A DNA stretch of 64,000 bases from Hydrangea macrophylla (lineage: Eukaryota; Streptophyta; Magnoliopsida; Cornales; Hydrangeaceae). The notes below the pieces were generated by a model that was not told the DNA's origin, searched no databases, and was given only the letters and a program-made list of their open reading frames with translations. The stretch spans positions 25,016,681 to 25,080,680 of the forward strand of contig CM066994.1 in the NCBI GenBank assembly GCA_033977485.1. The letters are read 5' to 3'. Both the position numbers and the translations under genes were made by a program. This document shows, piece by piece, positions 1 through 11,271 of the stretch (position 1 is its first letter; every line of letters starts with the position of its first letter).

Positions 1-1
1 T

Positions 2-370
2 GCGTTTGTTGGTGGAAATCTTGTCAGTTGAAATAGCAAAAAGCAAAATGTCGTTGTCAGGTCAAGTGTAGAGGCTGAGTATAGAGTTATGCAAGATATG
101 GGATTTCCCAGTAGTAAACCTATGAAAATGTATTGTGATAATCAGAAAACTATGTATATTGCAAGGAATCCCGTATTTCATGAGAGGACCAAACATATTG
201 AAGTTGATTGTCATTTTATCAGAGATATGGTTATGAGGAAGCAGATTGTTACTTCTTTCGTTAGGTCTAGTGAACAACTAGGAGACATTCTTACCAAGGC
301 ACTAAGTAGAGGACCGTTCTATGATCTTTGTAACAAGCTGGGCATGATAGATATCTATGCTCCAGCTTGA
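2..370 (+). pseudogene. Ty1/copia RNase H C-terminal fragment
   Basis: This is the end of a copia polyprotein: the RNase H domain that degrades the RNA strand during reverse transcription. The frame reads a serine followed by a stop, then KSKKQ, VEAEYR, YCDNQ, the HERTKHIEVDCHFIRD block and the LTKAL tail. These are standard copia landmarks. The conserved tryptophan of the SWKSKKQ motif is a TGA stop at 29-31, so the copy is dead. The 5' part lies outside the window. A purine run (GAGAGGGAG) and an LTR-like TG follow the stop codon, as expected for the 3' end of such an element. Confidence 0.9.
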
Positions 371-440
371 GAGGGAGTGTTACGTGTTTATGGGTATTTC
401 TGTAATTACTCTTTATTGCTCTTTGATTGATATTATATCT
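369..440 (+). mobile_element. Polypurine tract and start of 3' LTR of the copia fragment
   Basis: The purine run GAGAGGGAG directly precedes TGTTACGTG at 378, the usual arrangement of polypurine tract and LTR start. The end of the LTR cannot be fixed. From about 425 the sequence becomes similar to the block at 21215, which lacks this LTR start, so the LTR may be truncated near there. Confidence 0.55.
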
Positions 441-1480
441 AACATATCTTAAAACAGCTAAGCTCTTGTTCATGAGCGTGAGGAGCGTTAAATATATATA
501 TATATATATATATCTCGATTCTCGATATGCATAATTACGATTTGATTTCAAATTTGGCTCTAAATGCTTTTGTCTATTGTATCATATGCCATAATAGGTG
601 ATATCATCAACCAGTTCCACAACATGTAGTGTAATGGTTAATTACAACTTTTTAAGAATACTATTACACCCTTGCCCTTAAATTCTAACTGACTATTTTA
701 CCGCTATGAGATTGGATTTTTTTTCCCCTTTTTTTTTCATTTCCTTCTCCTCTCTGTCTTAATAGATATACATTTTTTTTGTCATAAAAGTTCAAGTGTT
801 AGATTAAACAATTACATTGACTTCAAGGGTATATCAGTACCCATGCATTCAACTTCACCTTCTTTATATTACACTAAACAAATGCTTGAATTCTAACTAA
901 ATAAATATCGATATTGCTGTTAACTGTTAGAAAAATCAAAAAGAGACTAGCAGGGTACACAAGAATTGAAAATCCCTTCCAAAAAATGAAATATCCATTT
1001 CTTGGGAATATTCAAATCTATCATGTCAAGACACAATTTCCTCTTGTTCTTTTGCGGTTTGTCTTTAGGTAAACACCCTCTTCTTCAAGTTTCTATGACT
1101 ATGATGCTTGTGATCATCCCTTTCGCACGACTTAGTCTTATGAGATAATGTGTGTCCCAACAGGATTGTATTCAACGGTCAGGATTCTCTTGAACACAAT
1201 ATTCCTAGATGAAACTAGCAATTATTTTAAACCCATCCTTTTTCATCCCTTCTAACTTTGGAAAAGACTAAACTTTCAACTGGGATTTTACATGGAAGAC
1301 GAGACATTTTTTTTTTTTCTGGATCCCATCTAAATAATCCATTCTAGTTAATTGGCTGCAACCTGCCGGGTACAACATTGAAATTTCTAGATAACTTGAG
1401 GCTACAAGTGGTACGCTGATGTAGTTCCTGTAACTAATGGGAGTCAGTTGTTGGGGGTGGGACTCACGTGTCCTACATAC
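425..1480. repeat. Duplicated RLP-upstream block, copy 1
   Basis: This stretch aligns over about 1 kb with 21215-22330. Shared landmarks include an (AT)n run, the phrase TTAACTGTTAGAAAAAT, and a segment around 1140-1300 that starts with TGAGATAATGTGTG. No gene is visible. The block is intergenic DNA copied together with RLP genes when the cluster expanded. A weaker third copy of the 1140-1240 part lies at 2150-2240, and a fourth at 56540-56650. Confidence 0.75.
490..515. repeat. (AT)n microsatellite
   Basis: An uninterrupted TA run. A shorter version occurs at the equivalent place in the duplicate block near 21280. Confidence 0.85.
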
Positions 1481-2239
1481 ATAGCCCTATTAAAAACCAG
1501 AAAATGCCAAAATATCATTGTAAATAAGAAAAAGAAAAGAAAAAAGAAAAGGGAAATGACTCACGAAATTCAAACTGTATATTTTGTTTCTTACCTTATT
1601 TTGTTTCTCTTTCGATTTTGCTCACCGTTTTCTAGAAAAATTGGGAAAAAGTTTAAAATTGACTAAGTTTTAGGAAAAAGACTAAAATTGCCTAAAATTT
1701 GGGAAAAAGACTAGAATTGAAGTACGATTTAGAATAACGTGGAAGACTCAAGTCAATGTTGTTTGGAACTACATGCTAAATGTGCGGATAATTATTCTCT
1801 TTCAATTTTCAGTCTCCAAAACCAATGCATCTCCGAACTCAATTTGCTTTTCTTTTCTGTACATCAGTGGGCAAAAATAATAATAATAATAATAACAACA
1901 ATAACAACAATAATAAACTAGTTTCGTCAGTTAATTGCAATGACCAATTTCATCGTGTTCTCCTCCATGTTTTGATGACATTAGAAATTAAAAAAATATA
2001 TTTCAAAATAAAGTAAAACTTGAGAAAAGAGGAGGGAAACAAAACTCAGAATTAACAATTTTCTATTCATCTTATATCTTAATTTCCTCTTGGTTTTCCT
2101 TGAAGAAAGTAAAAGGTTTTCCCATATGCAATGTGCACCAGTCGGTCTTATGAGATAACGTGTGCCCCACATGAATGTATTCAAAAGTGAGGATTCTCTT
2201 GACCACAATATCCCTTGATGAAACTTGGAATTATTTTAA
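1481..2239. repeat. RLP-upstream segment duplicated at about 4030-4900
   Basis: From about 1680 to 2130 this DNA matches 4030-4860. Both copies have the same order: a GGGAAAAAGACTA motif, GTCAATGTTGTTTGGAACTA, a (TAA)n microsatellite, and then a segment ending in TTGATGACATTAGAAATTA. The GTTTGGAACTACATG phrase also occurs upstream of every RLP gene or relic here (7195, 20665, 23045), so this is old RLP promoter-flank sequence. There is no coding region; short ORFs here are low-complexity. Confidence 0.7.
1876..1917. repeat. (TAA)n/(CAA)n microsatellite
   Basis: An imperfect AAT/ACA trinucleotide run in the first duplicate. The second duplicate has a longer, purer (TAA)n run at 4452-4534. Confidence 0.85.
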
Positions 2240-2411
2240 GGAAAAAATTGGGAAGACTTCCATTTGGGACTCATTTAGCTCGAATTTTCCATAAATGGTA
2301 AGAAAAATAGTTTCTAATGCAAGGTAGGTACATTGGGAACTATTTTTCTTGCCATTTATGGCAAATTCGGGCTAAATAAGTCCCAAAATGGGAGTCTCCC
2401 TAGAACTGCTC
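2240..2411. mobile_element. Mutator-like foldback MITE with 9-bp TSD
   Basis: A 172-bp foldback element. The left arm (around GGGACTCATTTAGCTCGAAT) and right arm (around ATTCGGGCTAAATAAGTCCC) are reverse complements over about 65 bp, with a short loop near 2310-2330. It is flanked by TTATTTTAA at 2231-2239 and again at 2412-2420, a perfect 9-bp target duplication typical of Mutator-type transposition. The related sequence at about 1215 has a single, uninterrupted ATTATTTTAA and serves as the empty site. It encodes no protein. Confidence 0.85.
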
Positions 2412-2420
2412 TTATTTTAA

Positions 2421-4153
2421 AGCCACTCTTTTCACTCTTTTTAACTGTTGGAGAACACTGGACTTTGAAGTTTGATTTGAAATCACATGGGGGGACTCAA
2501 ATGTGGAGGTATAATGTTAGAGAAATTTCTATGTACCTTGAGAGTAGACGTGGCATTCTAATTTGGTACGTTTCTGTCAATAATTATAGGTCATTGGGAT
2601 GGGACTCATGCTCTTACATACATGATCGCAATATTTGTGAGTCATATCTAGATAACTCACTCTCATTGACTGGAGGTACCACATTGAATTACTAGTGGCC
2701 GGACATTGAGCTAGTACCCTGAAAATAATTATCATGCGTTGTCCAATTCGGGCTTCACCCTAGGACCTACCAGTCACCAAGTCACTTGAAAGTAATCAAA
2801 TTTCTCACTTAGACAACCATCCCAGATAATTACACAATCTTAGCGCTCATGACGTATTAGTTTTAACTCTTGGGAAATTACCAAGTCCTCGGCTTGGTAT
2901 GCTTATTTAGACAAGGAAAAGAAAATGGAAAGGAAAAGCAACAATAAGAAAAAAAAACTAGTTCCTTAACATTTTTCAATAGGCTATTGTTTGGTTCAAA
3001 TTGGATTTCGTGAGTGAAAAGAAAAAGGAAATGAAAACAAGAAGGAAAACTTGTTCCCATGTGTTTACTCTTCTATATTTTTTTTCTTTATGCTTAAAAT
3101 AAAAAATATTTTAAAACATGTAATATACTGATAAAGAAGGGAAATGACTCTCAACATTCAAAATGTTTAATTGATTATCTCTATTTATGCTCTCTTTTTT
3201 TTCCCTATTTTATTTATCGTTTTCTTTATTAACCAAAGGGAAAATTTTCCACTATGTTGTCTTTTCTTTTCCCTCACTAAATCCAAGAAACCAATAAAAG
3301 GGAAAATATTTTCCTCTATGTTTTCTTTTCTTTTCCCTCACTAAATCCAAGAATCAAATAAAGCCTTATGTTTACCTTCATGCTCAAATAGCATTAAAAA
3401 AAAAAAAATCAGAAAATGCCAAAATATCATTGTAAGTAAGAAAAAAGAAAAGGGAAATGACTCACGAAATTCAAAATGCACACTTTGTTTTTCAACTTAA
3501 TTTGTTTCTCTTTCTGTTTTCCTCGCCGTTTTCCTTATTAACCTAACAAATGATAAGGTTTTCGTCAATTTTAGCCCATTTTAGAGTAATTTTTAAGCAT
3601 TAGGTTCAGTAGTGAAATTATTTTTAGTAAAAGGCCCCTCACATATAAAACTGAACAAAAAATTCCGACGATTTCACAAAATTGTTGGAGTTTTTGTTTA
3701 ATTCGAACTAAAGATTTTGGTTGAGGGACTTTTCACTAAAAAAAGTCTATATTGTGTACTTTAACCATTAACTTTCTCTAACAGGGGATTTAATACTAAT
3801 TTTGTTTTCAACTCTTGGCATATCCCTAAGTGGCTTGTCATACCAGCTAGCTCCACAAGGACTGCTTGACCCCTTCCATAAAAGAATCATAAACTTCGAG
3901 ACATAATTTCCTTCTCTTGAAGTTTATGTGACTATGATGCTTGTGGTCCATCCTACACTTGCACAGCCAACTGTGTACCAAAGTTAAGAACTTGCTATCA
4001 ATTTAAAATATCCTTTCAATTCCTTAAATTTGGGAAAAAGACTAAAATTGAAGTGGGATTTGGAATAACGTGGAAGACTCAAGTCAATGTTGTTTGGAAC
4101 TACATGCTAAATGTACGAATTTTATTCTCTTTCAATTTTCAGTCTCCAAAATT
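2421..4153. other. Intergenic, AT-rich, no gene seen
   Basis: This holds diverged copies of the same upstream repeats. Around 2590-2860 it matches 22310-22560. Around 2880-3540 there are repeated phrases such as CTTTTCTTTTCCCTCACTAAATCC. I see no exon, RNA gene or intact transposon. Confidence 0.6.
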
Positions 4154-4385
4154 CAGAGTCGGTCCTGAGATGATAAAATTATCTGAGGCCTCAAGCGAAC
4201 TTTCAAATTGGCCTAAAATATGAGACGTCTATACTGAGTTTCATTGAAATTATGAAGAAAATTAGAAAAAAAATAGGCCTAAAATTGATAAGTTTAATAG
4301 AAATTAGAAGAAAATAAGTATAAAAATTGAACAAAAAAATTTTTTTGAGGCCTAAATTAGCCGCTTGGGCCAAGGGCCGACCCTG
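4154..4385. mobile_element. hAT-like MITE
   Basis: A 232-bp insertion with imperfect terminal inverted repeats: CAGAGTCGGTCCT at the left and, read inward from the right, CAGGGTCGGCCCT. The subterminal GAGGCCT motif is also present at both ends. The duplicate at about 1815-1835 reads straight through (TCTCCAAAACCAATGC), so the insertion came after the local duplication. The flanks are compatible with a decayed 8-bp duplication, but I cannot define it exactly. No ORF of its own. Confidence 0.7.
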
Positions 4386-4492
4386 CAAAACCTATGCTTC
4401 TCCGAAACACAATTTTTTTTTTTTCTTTCTGTACATCAGTGGTCAAAAATAACAACCATAGTAATAATAATAATAACTATTATAATAATAAT

Positions 4493-4534
<42 letters not shown>

Positions 4535-5599
4535 CTGGTTGTGCCCAATCTTGGCTTGGGAAGCTAACTAAAGTCAGTTTATGAACGAACTCCTTAGCTT
4601 TCATAGACGTTTCGTCAGTTAAATGCAATCGCCAATTTCATCGTGTTCTCCTTCATGTTTTGATGACATTAGAAATTAATAAAATTTCAAAATAAAGTAA
4701 AACTTGAGAAATGAGGAGGGAAAATGATTCACAAAATAATTATTTTCTGTTTCTATTCACAAGAAATTAATAAAATCTCCTTCGTGTTTCTATTCATCTT
4801 ATATCTTTATTTCCTCCTGTTCCTTAAAGAAAGTAAAGGGTTTTCCTCTCTGTTCTATTTTCTCTTCTCTTCCTAAATCCACAACCAAACAAAGCCTAAG
4901 GAGTTACCACATAGGTCAAGTTAAGCTGTTTCAAAGACTTTATTTGATCCCATCAATCAATATCGAACAATTGTCTAAACCAAACTCAACTCAATTCAAT
5001 CAAATCTGGTCTCAGAACAATTGTCTAAACCAAACTATACATTCCTGCTTAATTTTTGAGTAATTTGGTTTGATCTATATAATCTAAGTTTCATGTGAAC
5101 TAGTGGTAATCACTTTGATCATCCAGGCTCATACATACATGCAGAATAAATGACTTCGTAAATCACAAACAATTATTGTAAAATCAAAAAGTGGCTGTTG
5201 AACCTTCCTTTCCCAAAAAATGAAACATTCATTTTTCCGGATTACAATTATGGGACACAATTTCCATCCTGTTCTTTTACTAAACACCCTCTTTTTCAAG
5301 TTTCTATACCTATGATCCTTGTCATTATCCCATATGCACAAGTCAATCTTATGAAATAATGTGTACCCTACAGCAACAGGTAATGCATTCAATACATATC
5401 GCATTACGTCTTTCTTATCCATTGGTTTGCAAAATTAGGGAAGAAAAAAAAAAAAGTACGGAAAGGAAAACAAGAAGGAAAAATAGTTATGCTTTATCAA
5501 CATTAGAAATAAAAAATTTCCAAAATAAAATTATAACGTAAGAAAAAGAAAATAGATGATAAATGACGCACAAAATTCAAAATGTATATTTTGCTTTCC
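4386..5599. repeat. Second copy of the duplicated RLP-upstream segment plus intergenic DNA
   Basis: Up to about 4900 this matches 1830-2140, including the enlarged (TAA)n microsatellite at 4452-4534. The remainder is AT-rich. It repeats the phrase CAATTGTCTAAACCAAACT at about 4970 and 5020, and contains another weak copy of the TGTGGGACACAATTTCC block. No gene is visible. Confidence 0.6.
4452..4534. repeat. (TAA)n microsatellite
   Basis: A long, slightly imperfect TAA run at the homologous position of the shorter one at 1876. The frames of tyrosine or isoleucine it produces are artefacts. Confidence 0.9.
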
Positions 5600-5935
5600 T
5601 TTCTATTTTCCTCGTCATTTTCCTTAATAACCAATCAAAATGAAAATGTTTCTCTATATTTTCTTTTCTTTTTCCTTACTAAATCAATAAACCAAAACAA
5701 AGCCTTCTTTTATTTTTCCTTACTAAATCAATGAACCAAAACAATGCCTTCTTTTCTTTTTCCTTACTAAATCAATAAACCAAAACAAAGCCTAAGTGGC
5801 TGTCATATCATCAAGCTAGACAAGTTCCATATAAGAAAAAAGGGTAAATTGTTTTTTTTTTCTTTTCTTTTTCCTTACTAAGTCAATGAACCAAAACAAT
5901 GCCTTCTTTTCTTTTTCCTTACCCTGAAGTCATTG
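5600..5935. repeat. Minisatellite with about 52-bp units
   Basis: Three to five near-identical units built on CCTTACTAAATCAATGAACC followed by AAAACAAAGCCTTCTTTTC recur at about 5670, 5725, 5760 and 5872. It looks like local tandem expansion of the pyrimidine-rich tail found downstream of several repeat copies. No coding content. Confidence 0.7.
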
Positions 5936-6118
5936 TTTTTTTTTTTTTTTCCCCCTCAGAAAAAGGGTAAATTTAATAAAAGAAAAAAAAGACAAAAAGC
6001 GAGTACAAATTACAAGGGACATACCCCAAAATAATACAATAAAGCTCAAAGAAACATGCATCGAAGCATCTAAGCTATGAAAACTGAATATTGTCATGAT
6101 ACCAAACAAAAAAACCAT

Positions 6119-6985
6119 GGGTAAATTGAAATTTACGCCCTATACTTTGAGGGTTGTGACAGTTTGGTCTTGTGATTTCAATTTTAGCAATTTATACCAT
6201 ATAGTTTGAAAATTGTGCAAAATTCACCCAATTACAAAAAAAAAAAAGTAAGGGCACAATGGGAATGCCACATTATTTCCAGCCAAAAATGATGCCAAGT
6301 GCAGGGGCAGACCCAATAGTCTAGTTCAGTGGGAGCATGAGCTTATACGGGGGTTCGGGGCTAGCACCCCAACTCGGTTTTTTTTTGGTAGAAATAATAT
6401 AATTCTATGGGTTTTTTTTTTTTTTTTTTTTGGCTACAAACTAATCTATCCCATAATTCTTTCACAAAAATTTTGTATTATAAGATTAATTGGTTATTTA
6501 TATTTACCAATTTCACTTTGATATTTGTGTGGTGTTGCCTGTCCATCTTGAAATGTATTAGATTGTTTAAAAGATTGTAAGATAATATCAGATGGTTTAA
6601 AAGACTATAAGATATTATTATATGATAAGCTTTAAGTGTACCAAATTATTAAAAAATTATAAGTTATTTATGGGATAGATTGTTTGCACAAAAAACCACA
6701 GAATTATACTATTTTTACCCATAAAAATAGATAGATAAATAAATATATCGGGTCGGGGCACTGCCCTAAAACCCCTGTATAAGCTTCTGCTCCCATTGAA
6801 CTACACTCCTGGGTCCGCCCCTACACATGAGGTTATTTTGGGTTAGAAATAAGGTGACATTTCCATTGTGCCCTTCTTTTGTTATTTATTTATTTTTTTC
6901 ATAATTAGGTGGATTTTGCACAATTTTCTAAATTAAAATCACAAGAACCAAACTGTTATGTTAGGGGTATAATTTACAATTTAGC
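6119..6985. mobile_element. Foldback MITE (outer), interrupted by an inner foldback
   Basis: The two ends are long inverted repeats. GGGTAAATTGAAATTTACGC at the left pairs with the complement of the segment ending in AATTTACAATTTAGCC at the right. The match continues inward through a TTGTGCAAAATTCACC motif and an AAGGGCACAATGG motif. The arms are about 170 bp. The centre is occupied by a second, unrelated foldback (6302-6823). No protein is encoded. Confidence 0.75.
6302..6823. mobile_element. Inner foldback element (hAT-like ends)
   Basis: It begins CAGGGGCAGACCC and ends GGGTCCGCCCCTA, so its ends are inverted repeats. Pairing continues through GTTCAGTGGGAGC / GCTCCCATTGAAC, AGCTTATACGGGGGTT / AACCCCTGTATAAGCT and ATCTATCCCATAA / TTATGGGATAGAT. 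The arms exceed 150 bp. The same terminal family appears as a fragment at 57094-57215. I could not establish a clean 8-bp target duplication. Confidence 0.7.
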
Positions 6986-7296
6986 CGAACAACATTGTAG
7001 GTCCAAGACCCAATAATCAGTCATCCACATCATGAGCCCACTCCAAAACCATCCTTTCAAAAGCAAAGCGTAGCTTGAAACATGTGCATTGACTTTGCAG
7101 GCTGAAGAAGAATGTGCAGATCAATGCAGCTTGCTGCAACGAGCACTAAATGTTATTTGGACGTGCAGATCAATGCAACTGAAGTCCTTGTTATTTGGAA
7201 CTACATGTTAAAAGTGTTAAAATTACAAAATTACCCCCCAAAAAATCCAAGCGCGTATACTTGGCCCAACCTATAGAATCCTGTCTGTAAAAAGCT
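6986..7296. other. Upstream region of RLP-A
   Basis: Sequence from about 7190 onward is shared with the upstream regions at 20650-20870 and 25100-25290. Shared phrases include TTATTTGGAACTACATG, the GTCTGT run before the TATA box, and the AGTAACCTA stretch before the start codon. It is the RLP promoter region. I see no separate gene. Confidence 0.65.
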
Positions 7297-7303
7297 TATA
7301 AAT
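7297..7303 (+). promoter_or_regulatory. TATA box of RLP-A
   Basis: TATAAAT about 60 bp before the ATG at 7363. The equivalent element stands in the same position before RLP-B (25230) and in the RLP-C relic (around 20800). Confidence 0.6.
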
Positions 7304-8467
7304 TCCCCATTTTCTTGCTCACCAGAAAGTACTAAAGTAACCTACACTGTTAGTCTGTCACTATGGGATCATCTTTGTATTTCTTTATTTTAATGCGCTT
7401 CTTCTTCTTCCTCTCCTGTTCTAATTTGACTAAACTGGCTCACTCTTCCTCTTCGTTGCAGCAACTGTGCCATGATGATGAAAGCTCTGCCTTGTTGCAA
7501 TTCAAGCAAAGCTTTTTCATCAATAAATACGCTTCCCAATATTGTGCTTCTGCCTATCCAAAGGTTTTATCATGGAGCCTTGAAGGAGAAAACGGTAATT
7601 GCTGCTCATGGGATGGAGTCGAGTGTGATGACCACACCGGTCACGTGATAGGCCTCGACCTCAGTTGCAGTTTACTCTTTGGTTCAATCAATTCCACTAG
7701 TACTCTTTTCAAGCTTGTCCACCTTCAGAGTCTTGATCTATCCTTTAACCACTTTAATTACTCTCAAATCCCTTCTGAGATTCGCAATCTTGTCCACCTT
7801 CAGAGTCTTGATCTATCAGGATCGTCATTTTTCGGCCAAATCCCATTAGAAGTATTAGAGCTTCCCAAGTTGGCTTTTCTTTATCTTTCTTCCATTGCTA
7901 ACCCATTTTCTCAGAGTCTGTTGAAACTTGAAAAACCAAGTCTTAGTAATTTAGTTGAAAACTTAACAGACCTTCAAGAACTTGCTCTTAGTGGTGTGAA
8001 CATATCTTCAACTGTACCTGAAACCATGGCTAATTTGTCTTCCCTTTCTGCTCTTTGTCTAAGAGATTGTGGTATGTTTGGTAATTTCCCAAGTGGCATT
8101 TTTTCACTACCGAAGCTGCGTAATCTGAGCGTACGATTTAATCCAAATCTCATCGGATATTTACCAGAATTTCAGCGTGGTAGTCTCATGGAGGGTTTAG
8201 TACTCGCTAACACGAATTTCACTGGGAAACTTCCCGAATCTATTGGTAATCTTGAGTACTTGAAATTGCTGGAAATGAGTAATTGTCATTTCACAGGTGA
8301 AATCCCATCTTCATTGGCTAATCTAACCCAACTCTATTTCTTATCACTTGCTAACAACAATTTCAGCAGCGGCACATGGTCTTGGATTGGGAAGCAAACC
8401 AAACTCAAATACTTATACCTGCAGACGAACAATCTTTATGTTGTTATCCCATCTTCTCTTCAGAATA

Positions 8468-8571
8468 TGTTAAAAAAGTGTATATTTAAAAATGAAGGGA
8501 AAAGTTGAGGGAAAAACTTTGAAATTTGGTTTTGAGTTTTGTCTTATTCACAAATTAACCCAAATGATTTT
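8468..8571 (+). mobile_element. Truncated 5' LTR of the composite copia
   Basis: Matches the first 104 bp of the complete LTRs at 10307 and 15713 with three substitutions, all G to A or C to T. It then jumps into pol. The junction is a T run present on both sides (LTR AAATGATTTTTT and pol CTTTTTTAAATGG), so the roughly 3.57-kb deletion used microhomology. Confidence 0.9.
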
Positions 8572-9761
8572 TAAATGGTGAATTAGAAGAAGAGATTTAT
8601 ATGGACCAACCTGAAGGTTTTATTATTTTTGGTCAAGAAAATAAAGTTTGCAAATTGGATAAATCTCTTTATGGGTTGAAACAAGCTCCTAAACAATGGC
8701 ATGATAAATTTGATAGTTTAGTCATCTCAAATGATTTTAAAATAAATGAAAGTGACAAGTGTATTTATTACAAATTTGAAAACAATACTTGCACTATTAT
8801 TTGCTTATATGTGGATGACTTACTTATTTTTGAATCAAATATTCATGTCATTAATGAAGTTAAATCTTTCTTATGTGCCAACTTTAATATGAAAGATTTA
8901 GGAGAAGCTAGTGTAGTTCTTGGAATTAATATTACTAGGTCCGAAAAGGGACTTTCTTTAGATCAATCTCATTATATTGAGAAAATTCTAAAGAAATACA
9001 ATTACTTTAACTGTAAACCAGTATGTACTCCATATGACCCTAGTGTAAAATTGTTCAACAACACTGGTGACAGTGTTAGACAAACTGAGTATGCGAGCAT
9101 CATTGGTAGCCTCCGTTATGCTACTGATTGCACTAGGCCAGATATAGCTTATGCTGTTGGAGTACTATGTAGGTTTACTAGTAGACCTAGTATGGAGCAT
9201 TGGCATACTATTGAAAGGGTCATGCGTTACCTAAAAAGGACGATGAACCTAAAATTACACTATCAGAAGTTTCCCGCTGTCCTTGAAGGATATAGCGATG
9301 CTGATTGGAATACCCTATCAGATGACTCCAAGGCCACTAGTGGATACATTTTTTGTATTGCTGGAGGCGCAGTTTCATGGAAGTCTAAGAAACAGACTAT
9401 ATTGGCTCAGTCCACTATGGAGTCAGAGATGATAGCACTAGCTACAGCTAGTGAGGAGGTAGGTTGGCTGAGAAATCTGCTATCAGATACCCCTTTATGG
9501 GAGAGACCGATACCAGCTGTCCTAATCCACTGTGATAGTACCGCGGCTATTGCAAAAGTTGAGAACCGTTACTATAACGGCAAGAAGCGACAAATACGTC
9601 GTAAGCACATCACTATTAGAGAGTTTCTCTCTTCTGGAGCTGTAAGAGTGGATTATGTACGGTCTGAGGAGAACTTGGCTGATCCTTTGACGAAAGGACT
9701 AGCACGAGAGAAGGTTTGTAAAACCTCGAAAGGGATGGGACTAAAGCCCTTAGATAGTTGA
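8572..9761 (+). pseudogene. Copia reverse transcriptase/RNase H fragment (unit 1)
   Basis: An open frame from within the reverse transcriptase to the normal pol stop. It begins just after the first catalytic aspartate region (the [11 protein letters not shown] block) and includes the YVDDLLIF active site, the [10 protein letters not shown] block, SWKSKKQ, the STMESEMIA RNase H motif and the [10 protein letters not shown] tail. Gag, protease and integrase are deleted. It keeps the three-glutamate form LEEEIYM usual in copia, whereas unit 2 lacks one GAA codon. Only a few amino acids differ from unit 2 (for example I/L before CLYVDD), so the two units separated recently. It cannot move on its own. 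Confidence 0.92.
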
Positions 9762-10306
9762 GTCACTTGTGATAGTAACCCAACCTGTAGACTGGAGATC
9801 CCAAGAAATAGGTTCAAAGGGTAATAACAAGTCATGAAGTGATATGAGTGGAATCATGCTAATATCTATATATGGGGGTAATACTCCAAGTCCATCCCTA
9901 CGAAGCATGACATCCTGAAGGACAGAAGGTTGAGTTATTTATAACTCTTAATGAGATCTAAACTCCATTTGGAGTGGGATACCTAGCTACAGGAGTATCC
10001 TTGTTGGACTCACCTAGGCGAATGTGGAAGTGAGGCCGCTACTTATGAAATTTTGGGCAAATTATCTAGATCATTCGCTATACTGGGATATAAGCACACG
10101 GCCGTAAAATGCTGGTTTTTGAACTTCACCCTAGTAGGGCTGTGTGTGTGGTGTTGTCTGAGACAGAGTTCAAAACTACGGTTACTCTAGTATAATCGGA
10201 AGCACTATCACTACGTAAAGGTTCAAGTTGAAAAACACCTTTACTTATGCACAGTCTTACGTTGCTCAATGATCTTAAATCAATTTTTAAAATACAAGTG
10301 GGGGAT
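9762..10306 (+). mobile_element. 3' untranslated part and polypurine tract of copia unit 1
   Basis: About 530 bp of non-coding element DNA between the pol stop and the middle LTR, nearly identical to 15168-15712. It ends with the purine run ACAAGTGGGGGA at 10294-10305, the primer for plus-strand synthesis. Confidence 0.8.
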
Positions 10307-11246
10307 TGTTAAAAAAGTGTATATTTAAAAATGGAGGGAAAGGTTGAGGGAAAAACTTTGAAATTTGGTTTTGAGTTTTGTCTTATTCACAAACTAACCC
10401 AAATGATTTTTTGCTTGTCCCACATAGAAAAATTAGAGGAAGTGGAAAGGACATATATAAGTGGAGGTTGGAGTAAGGGTTGGGCCCCTTGGGGGTACCA
10501 AGTTTTGTGAAGGTGGAGGACCTAGGCCCAATTGGGTTTACCACAAAAACACACACACGCGCGCGCCGCCGCCGCCCCGCTCCGCTCCGGGCTTGGGTTT
10601 GGGTTTGGATGTGGATGTGGTCCTACTCCTATAAATCTTTTTATATAAAGTTTATTTGGAAAATAATTTTTTTTTAATTATAAAGAGTTTAATTTCAGTT
10701 GGAGACCAAGTATCCCCACCAACCCCTCCACGTTTTTGTCTCCAGATTTTTTCTCCAACGTTCCCACAGTTCTCTCCATGTTCTGCAACGTTAACTTTCC
10801 CAACGTTCAGAATGTATTCTTTATATATACACAAACTGCTTACAGAGAAAAATACACAGTTTTTCAGAGAGAAAAAGAGTTACAGAAATACATTATATAC
10901 AGTTTTTCAGAGAGAAAAAGAGTTACAGAAATACATTATACACAGTTTTACAGAGAGAAAAAGAGTTACAGAAATACATTATACACAGTTTTCATATACA
11001 GTTTCTGAGCAACAATTACTGAAAGGGTGTGAGTTTTCCGATCTTCCTCCGTGCAAGGATTTTTGAGACAGAGGCGATTTCTGGGCTGCTTCATCCTGGG
11101 GACGTCCTCCGAACTGCTTGCACAACTTGGGCAGAGCCGCGAAGCGTCTTAAAGAGAGCGACTAAGTCCACGACTCATCCCAAGAAAAACGTCAAAGGCT
11201 ACTGTTATTGGTAACATTGCTCTATTTTACAGTTTGTGCAACAACA
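10307..11246 (+). mobile_element. Middle copia LTR (940 bp)
   Basis: Begins TGTTAAAAAAG and ends GTGCAACAACA. It contains a TATATAA promoter box at about 10454 and a (CG)n-rich tract near 10560. Between about 10640 and 10715 it carries an insertion of about 60 bp absent from the 3' LTR (around 16070). No protein is encoded; the long frames across it reflect composition. Confidence 0.9.
10850..11000 (+). repeat. Tandem repeats of about 43-44 bp in the copia LTR
   Basis: Three direct copies of a unit containing CAGAGAGAAAAAGAGTTACA then GAAATACATTATA, followed by a partial copy. The 3' LTR has the same array at 16210-16355. They lie downstream of the TATA box, probably in the transcribed part of the LTR. 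Confidence 0.85.
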
Positions 11247-11271
11247 ATTTTAAGACGTTTTTACATCTGCC

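Noticed and set aside
2333..2695. A 120-codon frame
   Set aside because: It starts inside the MITE at 2240-2411 and runs into duplicated flank; no recognisable protein.
10480..11214. Overlapping plus-strand frames of 60-136 codons in the copia LTR
   Set aside because: They follow the LTR composition and its tandem repeats; the same frames recur in the 3' LTR (15867-16539) with different lengths. No family features.
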